The notes beneath the pieces were generated by a model, which saw nothing but the letters and a program-made list of their open reading frames with translations, ran no database searches and was not told the DNA's origin. Source: Fibrobacterales bacterium (GTDB taxonomy: Bacteria; Fibrobacterota; Fibrobacteria; Fibrobacterales; Fibrobacteraceae). Taken from it: a stretch of 9,037 nt of DNA. Positions 1 through 6,039 of this stretch are shown piece after piece (within the stretch, counting starts at the first letter, position 1; each line of letters starts with the position of its first letter). The position numbers and the translations under genes were made by a program. The DNA is taken from NCBI GenBank assembly GCA_025997455.1, contig BNUP01000088.1, positions 1 through 9,037 of the forward strand, in the 5' to 3' direction.

Positions 1-33
1 GCCAAGTGCATTTTCTACCTTCCCCCTCAATGA
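1..33 (+). CDS. nuoC: 3' end of upstream gene, probably nuoC
   Basis: Reading frame 1 is open from the window edge and gives AKCIFYLPPQ followed by TGA at 31-33. This stop overlaps the ATG of nuoD at 30-32 (ATGA), the usual arrangement for translationally coupled genes. In nuo operons the gene directly before nuoD is normally nuoC (the 30-kDa subunit), so that is the likely identity. Ten residues are too few to confirm it from sequence. If the frame is not coding, nuoD itself could extend upstream as a nuoCD fusion, because its own frame is also open to the window edge. Confidence 0.45.
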   Translation, partial: AKCIFYLPPQ

Positions 34-1175
34 CCACCCATACCCCACTGCCGCCCGGCTTCAAAACACCGCCTCTTTCAAACGGAACGGAAGAGTTTTT
101 TGTCAATATGGGACCTCAACACCCCAGCACGCACGGAGCATTGCGTTTGGTGCTTCGCTTAGACGGTGAAACCATAGTTGAGGTAGTTCCCCACTTCGGA
201 TACATACATCGCGGACTTGAAAAACAGGCGGAAAGCGAAACTTACATACAATACATACACCTCACCGATAGGCAAGATTACCTCACCTCGCACCAAAATA
301 ATCACTGCGTTTGCCTTGCAATTGAAAAAGCGATGGGAATAGGCGTGCCCGACCGTGCGGAATACATTCGCGTTATGCTCTGCGAATTAAACCGAATTGC
401 ATCTCACTTGGTTTTTTATGCCTGCTTTGGCGGCGACTTGGGAGGACAAACCGCACTTCTTTACGGGTTCAAAGAACGCGAAATGATACACGATATTTTT
501 GAAGAGGTCTGCGGACAACGACTCACAATGAACTATTTCCGTCCGGGCGGTTCAACAAAAGATGTCCCCGACACCTTCATACCGAGGGTTAAAAAGTTTT
601 TGGAACATTTGAAACCCACAATGCACGACTACGAAACTCTTCTGTCAAAAAATGTGATAGTGCTGTTCCGTTCGCAAAAAATCGGAGTGCTTTCAAAGGA
701 AAGAGCAATTGAACTCGGTTGTTCGGGACCCGTTCTCCGTGCAAGCGGTGCAAATTACGATGTCCGCAAAAACGACCCATACTCAATATACAGTTCGCTG
801 AATTTCAATGTGCCCACGGCAACCGAAGGCGATTGTTACGCGCGGTATATCGTTCGTATGCAGGAAATTTATGAGTCGATGAAAATCTTGGAACAGTGCA
901 TTGCCAAGTTTCCGCCGGGTGCGTATCGCAGTGCACCAAAGCCGAGTTATAAACTTCCGCAAGGAACTTATTACGCACAAACCGAAAATGCAAAGGGAAT
1001 TTACGGCACATATATAGTCGCGGAAAAAGGCGACAAACCGCACAGAATTCACACCCGCAGTCCGAGTTTTGCAAACCTCGCGGCATTAAACGAAATGAGT
1101 CGCGGGCACAAGGTCTCGGACTTGGTCACAATAATGGCTACGCTTGACCCCGTGATACCGGAAATAGACCGCTGA
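30..1175 (+). CDS. nuoD: NADH-quinone oxidoreductase subunit D (NuoD, 49-kDa subunit)
   Basis: NuoD is the 49-kDa subunit of respiratory complex I. It sits in the peripheral arm at the membrane interface and forms much of the quinone site with NuoB. Read from the ATG at 30 the protein is 381 residues, a normal length. Visible family signatures are NMGPQHPSTHG (residues 26-36), PHFGYIHRGLEK (54-65), DYLTS (83-87), LRASGANYDVRK and the C-terminal LDPVIPEIDR. His35 and Tyr84 align with the quinone-binding His38 and Tyr87 of Thermus Nqo4. A GTG at position 6 would add eight residues, but the ATG overlapping the upstream TGA is a better start even though no Shine-Dalgarno precedes it; coupling to the upstream gene explains this. 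One oddity is KGIYG where the family usually has KGE(F/L)G. The gene ends against a convergent gene, so no further nuo gene follows. Confidence 0.97.
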   Translation: MTTHTPLPPGFKTPPLSNGTEEFFVNMGPQHPSTHGALRLVLRLDGETIVEVVPHFGYIHRGLEKQAESETYIQYIHLTDRQDYLTSHQNNHCVCLAIEKAMGIGVPDRAEYIRVMLCELNRIASHLVFYACFGGDLGGQTALLYGFKEREMIHDIFEEVCGQRLTMNYFRPGGSTKDVPDTFIPRVKKFLEHLKPTMHDYETLLSKNVIVLFRSQKIGVLSKERAIELGCSGPVLRASGANYDVRKNDPYSIYSSLNFNVPTATEGDCYARYIVRMQEIYESMKILEQCIAKFPPGAYRSAPKPSYKLPQGTYYAQTENAKGIYGTYIVAEKGDKPHRIHTRSPSFANLAALNEMSRGHKVSDLVTIMATLDPVIPEIDR

Positions 1176-1628
1176 TCATTTTCCGCTAATCACATTCATT
1201 TGATACACGCCCCAGTCGACATCAACATCGCCGGCAATTGACTTGTACCACTCATTTGCACGAGTGTTGTGCGTTCTTATCAACCATCGAATTGTCGATG
1301 AACTGTGCGTTTTTGCTATTTCAACCAATTTTCGATAAAGTGCGGAACCTATATGCCTTCTGCGAAATTCTCGTTTTACAAATAAGTCTTCAACAAATAA
1401 ATTTTTTGTGCCCCTGAAAGTTGAAATCCCGTAATAATAAACCGCCATAGCGGTAACCTCGCCGCCAACCTCCGCAATCAATCCGTAAATGACCTCACTT
1501 TCGAGCCATTCGCAAACTTCCTTGCTCCCAACGGACACAGACTTCCCACCTTCTCCTGCAAAATCCTTCAACATTTCCACAATCTCAAAGGCATCACTTG
1601 GCATTGCAGGACGAATAATTATTGACAT
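1176..1628 (-). CDS. GNAT-family N-acetyltransferase, diamine-acetyltransferase-like
   Basis: A 150-residue, single-domain cytosolic enzyme expected to transfer acetyl from acetyl-CoA to a primary amine. The central strand and acetyl-CoA loop are clear: LFVEDLFV (77-84) followed by RRRHIGSALY (89-98), which fits the R/Q-x-x-G-x-G/A pyrophosphate loop. NTRANEWYKSIAG (121-133) matches the C-terminal N..A..FY...G element. The VEDLFV...R...IG pattern resembles spermidine/spermine (SSAT) and thialysine acetyltransferases, so a polyamine or amino-acid amine is a reasonable substrate guess, not a firm one. The ATG at 1626-1628 is preceded by GAGG at 9 nt and GGAGG at 14 nt. Its stop (TGA, revcomp of 1176-1178) directly abuts the nuoD stop. 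It has its own promoter candidate about 90 bp upstream and appears monocistronic. Confidence 0.88.
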   Translation of the reverse strand: MSIIIRPAMPSDAFEIVEMLKDFAGEGGKSVSVGSKEVCEWLESEVIYGLIAEVGGEVTAMAVYYYGISTFRGTKNLFVEDLFVKREFRRRHIGSALYRKLVEIAKTHSSSTIRWLIRTHNTRANEWYKSIAGDVDVDWGVYQMNVISGK

Positions 1629-1703
1629 TAAACATTACCTCGCCTCCGTAATTAGCAAAATCTATTCCAAATAATTTTGATAGCGTTTTGTGGTGTTTTT
1701 GCG

Positions 1704-1717
1704 TATGCTAAAGCATA
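1704..1717. promoter_or_regulatory. Perfect palindrome at the predicted GNAT transcription start (operator candidate)
   Basis: TATGCT-AA-AGCATA is a perfect 6+6 inverted repeat with a 2-bp centre. It lies directly next to the -10 box of the GNAT promoter candidate, so the predicted start falls in its centre. This is the position expected for a repressor operator. No regulator gene lies in the window. Confidence 0.35.
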
Positions 1718-1746
1718 ATTATATACAAATGTGTAATAAATGATAA
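1718..1746 (-). promoter_or_regulatory. Sigma70-type promoter candidate for the GNAT gene
   Basis: On the minus strand TTATCA (1741-1746; 4 of 6 to TTGACA) is followed after exactly 17 nt by a perfect TATAAT (1718-1723). Transcription would start near 1711, leaving an 80-nt leader before the GNAT start codon. This is the best promoter-like sequence seen in the window. The surroundings are AT-rich, which raises the chance of a random match. Confidence 0.5.
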
Positions 1747-1811
1747 AAAAACTTACATTATTGTTCTAATATGGTGCGTTCGGCACACACCGCGTTCCCT
1801 TGTTAATGGAA

Positions 1812-1875
1812 AACTCGGCGGTGCAGGGTGGGGTATAGGGTGTGGCGTGTAGGGTGTGGGGAACTCGGCTGTGCA
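1812..1875 (+). repeat. Direct repeat AACTCGGCnGTGCA, two copies 50 bp apart
   Basis: AACTCGGCGGTGCA at 1812-1825 recurs as AACTCGGCTGTGCA at 1862-1875 (13 of 14), bracketing the GT-rich outer arm of the fold-back element. The first eight bases also occur at 8064-8071, in the leader region of the AIPR gene. They are best read as part of the dispersed repeats of this genome. Confidence 0.5.
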
Positions 1876-2018
1876 AGAGTTGAAAGTGTAAAGTTGAAAG
1901 TTGAAAGTTGATAGTGGAGAATGTCCATTTACCATAGACCAACTTGCAAGTTTATAGAGTTGAAGATTGAAAATTATTCGTTGAATAAGTATAGCCGCCC
2001 AATTAAAAAGAAATCGAG

Positions 2019-2041
2019 ATAATCTGTGTAAACAATGGCGG
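2019..2041 (+). repeat. Dispersed 23-bp repeat, copy 1 (upstream of secA)
   Basis: Contains ATAATCTG and TGTGTAAACAATGGCGG. It matches 8076-8098 read on the minus strand at 22 of 23 positions, and similarity continues a few bases further with one gap (GGCGG-CAAT). It lies about 290 bp before the secA start, in the same orientation as secA. Confidence 0.65.
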
Positions 2042-2136
2042 ACAATAATAACTTTACACTCTATTCCCCATATCCTTCTCCCTTCTCCCCACTCTCAACT
2101 TTTCACTTTTCACTTTCAACTCTTGCAATTCTAAAA

Positions 2137-2158
2137 GGGCGGGTTAAAAACCACGCCC
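2137..2158. repeat. GC-rich hairpin inside the right arm of the fold-back element
   Basis: GGGCGGGTT (2137-2145) pairs with AACCACGCCC (2149-2158), giving nine pairs, one bulged A at 2153 and an AAA loop. On the minus strand the stem is followed by TTTT (revcomp of 2133-2136), so it has the shape of a weak terminator for minus-strand transcription. No minus-strand gene reads into it, so a palindromic repeat unit is the simpler reading. Confidence 0.45.
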
Positions 2159-2277
2159 CTACAATTCCCGTATCCCCTTCCAAAACCCCACACACTACAC
2201 GCCACACCCCATACCCCTGCACTGCAAAGTTTCTACATTACCCCCAAATGTGTCGCTATGACGGGTTGAAGGGAAGG

Positions 2278-2307
2278 TTGTAGCGAGGGGGAGACCTCCC
2301 CCTACAA
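2278..2307. other. Hairpin immediately upstream of secA
   Basis: GGGGGAG (2287-2293) pairs with CTCCCCC (2296-2302). TTGTA (2278-2282) and TACAA (2303-2307) extend the stem outward, with GCGA (2283-2286) bulged. The inner loop as drawn is only AC, so the innermost pairs must open. The structure ends 22 nt before the secA start. It is not followed by a T run on the + strand. It could be a palindromic repeat or a leader structure affecting secA translation. Confidence 0.45.
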
Positions 2308-2329
2308 AAAAATCTATATTCCCTCTAAT

Positions 2330-5140
2330 ATGAGTATTGTAGATAAATTGCTTTATAAGATGTTCGGCACGCCGCACGCACGCAAAGTTAAACGCTTGCA
2401 GCCAACATTAGATGCCATAAAAGCCAAACTTCCCGAATATGCTAAATTGCACGATTCGCAACTTGCGGCAAAGACCGCTGAATTTAGGGAGCGGTTGGCA
2501 AAGGGTGAAACTCTGGAGGATTTGAAGGTTGATGCTTTTGCGGTTTGTCAGGAGTGTTGTGATAGGCGGCTCGGTATTTTGAATGTTTTTGATGAGCAGT
2601 ATAAGTTTGATTTTTCTCAATTGACCGAAGAGATACAGCGCGAAACAGAGGCTGCGAAGGAACTTTTAAAAGGGGGAACTCCCGATTGGGAAATTCATCT
2701 CTCCGCGAAATTTTATGAGGAAGTGCGGGAACTTTACCCAGAATCGCTTAAGCCTTTTAGGATGATGCCTTTTCCCGTGCAGTTGATTGGCGGGTTAATT
2801 TTGCACGAGGGTGCAATTGCGGAAATGGCTACTGGCGAGGGTAAAACGCTTGCGGCGGCTTGTCCGGTGTATCTAAATGCGATAAGCGGCGACGGAGTGC
2901 ATGTGGTAACCGTCAATGATTATTTGGCGGAAAGAGATTCCAAAAATATGGGTCGCGTGTATAAATTTTTGGGTTTGAAGGTGGGTTTAATAGTTCACGG
3001 TTTGAACAATGACCAAAGGCGGGAGAGTTATAATTCCGATGTGACTTACGGCACAAATAACGAATTCGGTTTTGATTACCTGCGCGATAATATGGCTATT
3101 CAGCAGGGCGATTTGGTTCAGAAAATTTTGAATTATTGCATTGTCGATGAAGTGGATTCTATTTTGATTGACGAGGCGAGAACTCCGCTTATAATTTCAG
3201 GTGCGGCAGAAGATGCCACAGAAAAATACCGCAAAGCGAGCGATTTGGTCTCTCGTCTGAAACGCGATGAAGATTATACGATTGACGAGAAATATAAGAA
3301 TGTGCAAATTACCGATAAGGGCGTTAATCACATTGAAAGCATAATGGGAATTACGGGTCTTTACGGCGAACACGCAGATTGGGTGCATTATATTTTGCAG
3401 GCGATAAAGGCGCATAATGTTTTTGTGAAAGATGTCGATTACATAGTTCGCGAAGGTGAAATTGTGATTGTCGATGAGAATACCGGTCGCCTTATGGAAG
3501 GTCGCAGATATTCGGAAGGCATTCACCAGTCTATAGAGGCAAAAGAGAATGTGCAGATTAGGCGGGAGAACCAAACTCTTGCAACTATTACATTTCAAAA
3601 CCTCTTCCGTATGTATAAAAAATTATCCGGTATGACGGGAACTGCCGAAACGGAGGCAACCGAATTTTTGAAAATTTACAATATGTCTACTTGGGTTATC
3701 CCAACGCATAAACCCTGCATTCGATACGATATGCAAGACCAGATTTACAAAACTGCCGATGCAAAATGGAAAGCGATAGTTGCAGATATTAAAGATAGGC
3801 ACGAGAAGGGGCAACCGCTTTTGGTGGGAACTATTTCCGTTGAAAAATCCGAAAAGTTGTCTAAATTGTTGAGAATTGAGGGCATTCCGCACGATGTTTT
3901 GAACGCAAAAAATCACGGGCGCGAGGCGGAGATTATTCAGTTTGCGGGGCACAAGGGAAAGGTGACGGTTGCAACAAATATGGCGGGCAGAGGAACGGAT
4001 ATTGCACTTGGTCCCGGAGTTGTTGAACTCGGCGGATTGCATGTTCTCGGCACAGAAAGGCACGAGAGCAGACGAATCGATAATCAGTTGCGCGGTCGTT
4101 CCGGTCGTCAGGGAGACCCGGGTTCGTCGCAGTATTATCTTTCGCTCGATGACGATTTAATGCGCGTTTTTGGCGGCGATAATGTGAAACGGATAATGGA
4201 CAGGTTCGGCTTAAAAGATGACGATGTTATTGAACATCCTTGGGTTACAAAAAGTGTTCGCAATGCACAGCGCAGAATTGAGGGGCAAAATTTTGATGCC
4301 CGTAAGCATTTGCTCGATTATGATAATGTTATGAATGAGCAGAGGAAGGTTATTTATTCCCTTCGCCGCAGAATTTTGATGGGCGAGGAAGTGAAACAGG
4401 AAATTTCCAACAGGATTGAAGATGCGGCAGATATTAAGGTAAGCAAATATGTGATTGCAAATTCTTATCCAGAAACTTGGGATATGGACGGTTTGGAGAC
4501 CGATTTGGCACATACTATGGGCTTTAAGTATAAACCTGAAGGCGAGCATTTGGCGGGTATGAACGCGGAACAGGTTTTAGATGAAGTTCTGAAACTCTAC
4601 AATGAGCGATATGAAAAAATCTCTGCTATGCTGCCAGCGGAGGAGTTATCCCGCTTTGAAAGAACCGTCCTCTTGAACTCCATAGATACGCAGTGGAAAG
4701 ACCATTTATACGGAATGGATCAACTCCGCGAGGCTACAAGATTTCACGGATATGCACAGAAAGACCCTCTGATTGTTTATAAGGCGGAAGGTTTTAAGAT
4801 GTTCCAAGAGTGTTTGGAGACCATCGCTACAAATACGGTTATGGGTATTTTGAATGTGCGTGTTGAGGTTAATGGACAAAGTATTCCGCTTGCGGCAATT
4901 CCTGCGATAAAAAGACCGACTATGACTTTTGAGAATAGAAATTCGGATGTTTCAAGTGCTGCTGCGGGAGCAACTTCAGGGGCGGCAACCGTTCCGCCGG
5001 GTGCTAAGGCTCCAAGCGGTGTGCGAAAACAACCCGCGAAACCCTCACAAGTGATAAACCAAATACCCAAAGTCGGGCGAAACGACCCCTGCCCTTGCGG
5101 TTCGGGAAAGAAGTATAAGCAATGTCACGGGAAGGAGTAG
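2330..5140 (+). CDS. secA: Protein translocase ATPase subunit SecA
   Basis: SecA is the cytosolic and peripheral-membrane ATPase motor that drives unfolded preproteins through SecYEG. The 936-residue protein is complete. FPVQLIGG (148-155) precedes the Walker A motif ATGEGKT (167-173), and the Walker B region reads VDEVDSILIDEARTP with the DEVD at 273-276. The second helicase domain has MAGRGTD (551-557) and QLRGRSGRQGDPG (from 586). A low-complexity Ala/Pro/Gly linker (about 868-910) leads to the zinc motif CPCGSGKKYKQCH (921-933), which in known SecA binds SecB and lipids. Compared with E. coli SecA, residues about 84-146 contain roughly 60 extra residues before the Q-motif, as in Bacteroidota and relatives. 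The ATG at 2330 has no visible Shine-Dalgarno (upstream TTCCCTCTAAT) and follows a hairpin, but MSIVDKLLYKMFG is a normal SecA start. It converges with surE over a 20-bp gap containing the palindrome AATTGCAATT but no clear terminator. Confidence 0.98.
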   Translation: MSIVDKLLYKMFGTPHARKVKRLQPTLDAIKAKLPEYAKLHDSQLAAKTAEFRERLAKGETLEDLKVDAFAVCQECCDRRLGILNVFDEQYKFDFSQLTEEIQRETEAAKELLKGGTPDWEIHLSAKFYEEVRELYPESLKPFRMMPFPVQLIGGLILHEGAIAEMATGEGKTLAAACPVYLNAISGDGVHVVTVNDYLAERDSKNMGRVYKFLGLKVGLIVHGLNNDQRRESYNSDVTYGTNNEFGFDYLRDNMAIQQGDLVQKILNYCIVDEVDSILIDEARTPLIISGAAEDATEKYRKASDLVSRLKRDEDYTIDEKYKNVQITDKGVNHIESIMGITGLYGEHADWVHYILQAIKAHNVFVKDVDYIVREGEIVIVDENTGRLMEGRRYSEGIHQSIEAKENVQIRRENQTLATITFQNLFRMYKKLSGMTGTAETEATEFLKIYNMSTWVIPTHKPCIRYDMQDQIYKTADAKWKAIVADIKDRHEKGQPLLVGTISVEKSEKLSKLLRIEGIPHDVLNAKNHGREAEIIQFAGHKGKVTVATNMAGRGTDIALGPGVVELGGLHVLGTERHESRRIDNQLRGRSGRQGDPGSSQYYLSLDDDLMRVFGGDNVKRIMDRFGLKDDDVIEHPWVTKSVRNAQRRIEGQNFDARKHLLDYDNVMNEQRKVIYSLRRRILMGEEVKQEISNRIEDAADIKVSKYVIANSYPETWDMDGLETDLAHTMGFKYKPEGEHLAGMNAEQVLDEVLKLYNERYEKISAMLPAEELSRFERTVLLNSIDTQWKDHLYGMDQLREATRFHGYAQKDPLIVYKAEGFKMFQECLETIATNTVMGILNVRVEVNGQSIPLAAIPAIKRPTMTFENRNSDVSSAAAGATSGAATVPPGAKAPSGVRKQPAKPSQVINQIPKVGRNDPCPCGSGKKYKQCHGKE

Positions 5141-5160
5141 GGGCAAATTGCAATTCGCTT

Positions 5161-6033
5161 TTACGATATTATTCCTCTTAGCCGTTGGTATTCGCGTTCA
5201 TCGGTTAAGTTTATATGTTGCGGGCTGAGCGAGGCGTAGCCTTGTGAAAGCCACCAATCATCAGAGTTCTCCCGTGTGTCGGGAACTTTGTTGCCCATTA
5301 AATTATAAGACTTCCGTGCAACACCTTGTATTTGTGCAACTCCTTGCAACGCAACGCCGTTCTCATTTTTTTCCAAAGAATTGGCAGGCGAATCTTCATT
5401 TACCAAGTACGCTGTTTCATTACCCAAAAAATCTTTGCATTTATCACTTTCAACATAATAATCGTCGAACATACTATTACTCGTGGTGGAAACCCTAACG
5501 CCTTTGCAGGGATTTTCGGGAGTGCAGGGCGGAACATTAAAATTCCACAGAGTTTGCTTTGGCATATCCGTAAAATGCTTGTTTCGCAAAGTTTCCGCAA
5601 CCCATTTAAGTGCAAAATCCAACGCCTCATCACTCTGTTTTTGCAGAGAAACCGCAATTGCAGGCACACCCCAAAGTGCCGCCTCCCGCGCCGCACCCAC
5701 CGTTCCGCTGTAAAACGATGCAACTCCCGCATTATCACCGTTATTCACACCCGAAATCACAAGGTCAATAGCGACATTTTTATAAATATGCTTGAGAGCA
5801 AACTTCACACAGTCGGCAGGAGTCCCGTCTAAATAATGTGCCTCGCATGGAAAATTTTCCGCCTTTTCAAAATGCAGTGAGCGATAATAAGAAAAACCGT
5901 GCCCCACACCGCTCTGTTCCTTGTGCGGTGCAACCACAAAAACTTCCCCCACATTGCACGCAACCGCCGCACCCGCAAGTGCGAGCAAATTGGAACTTGA
6001 AATTCCGTCATCGTTAGTTAAGAAAATACGCAT
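5161..6033 (-). CDS. surE: 5'/3'-nucleotidase SurE
   Basis: SurE is a metal-dependent phosphatase acting on nucleoside 5'- and 3'-monophosphates, and in some species on short polyphosphate. It is linked to stationary-phase survival. The N-terminal metal site is intact: TNDDG (Asp8, Asp9), Ser41 in PHKEQSGVGH, and Asn97 in SGVNNGDNAG. YLDGTPADCV (67-76) and YSGTVGAAREA (108-118) are further family hallmarks. At 290 residues it exceeds the usual roughly 250. The excess lies at about 195-252, in the variable C-terminal loop, and includes a short GVA-x(2)-GVA-x(3)-GVA repeat (226-239). The ending GYASLSPQHINLT matches the conserved GYxSxTP region. The gene starts 6 bp after the AIPR stop and lacks a Shine-Dalgarno, so it probably depends on AIPR transcription and translational coupling. 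Confidence 0.95.
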   Translation of the reverse strand: MRIFLTNDDGISSSNLLALAGAAVACNVGEVFVVAPHKEQSGVGHGFSYYRSLHFEKAENFPCEAHYLDGTPADCVKFALKHIYKNVAIDLVISGVNNGDNAGVASFYSGTVGAAREAALWGVPAIAVSLQKQSDEALDFALKWVAETLRNKHFTDMPKQTLWNFNVPPCTPENPCKGVRVSTTSNSMFDDYYVESDKCKDFLGNETAYLVNEDSPANSLEKNENGVALQGVAQIQGVARKSYNLMGNKVPDTRENSDDWWLSQGYASLSPQHINLTDEREYQRLRGIIS

Positions 6034-6039
6034 TTTAAG

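Larger units (their letters stand above)
1811..2232. repeat. 422-bp fold-back (inverted-repeat) element upstream of secA
   Basis: Two blocks are repeated in inverted order on either side. The outer block is GT-rich on the left (1811-1861) and AC-rich on the right (2186-2232). About 42 of 47 aligned positions agree, including an exact GGTGTGGCGTGTAG core (1839-1852 against 2195-2208). The inner block, built on TGCAAGAGTTGAAAGTG, lies at 1872-1920 and returns inverted at 2084-2128. The right arm carries about 55 extra bp (2130-2185) that include a separate hairpin, as if another repeat had inserted. The interior (1921-2083) has no gene. The layout resembles a MITE or fold-back element, but no transposase or clear target-site duplication is visible. 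Confidence 0.6.

Noticed and set aside
6..32. GTG at position 6 as the nuoD start.
   Set aside because: The ATG at 30 overlaps the preceding stop codon in an ATGA junction and gives a normal NuoD length. The eight extra residues match nothing I recognise in the family.
1753..1935. 60-codon ORF on the minus strand in the fold-back element.
   Set aside because: The translation is low-complexity (repeated Thr-Pro-His-Pro and Phe-Gln-Leu units) produced by the repeat sequence. It has no ribosome site or recognisable domain.
2133..2158. Intrinsic terminator on the minus strand (GC stem followed by TTTT).
   Set aside because: No minus-strand gene lies upstream of it; only secA antisense sequence would be terminated. 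It is kept as a hairpin repeat only.
2035..2283. 82-codon ORF on the plus strand in the same region.
   Set aside because: It runs through the inverted arms, with a Ser/Thr/Pro-rich composition dictated by the CT-rich repeat, and shows no coding signature.
3197..4063. Several open frames of 110-150 codons antisense to secA.
   Set aside because: They mirror a highly conserved secA, show no family motifs and have no start signals. They are frame shadows.
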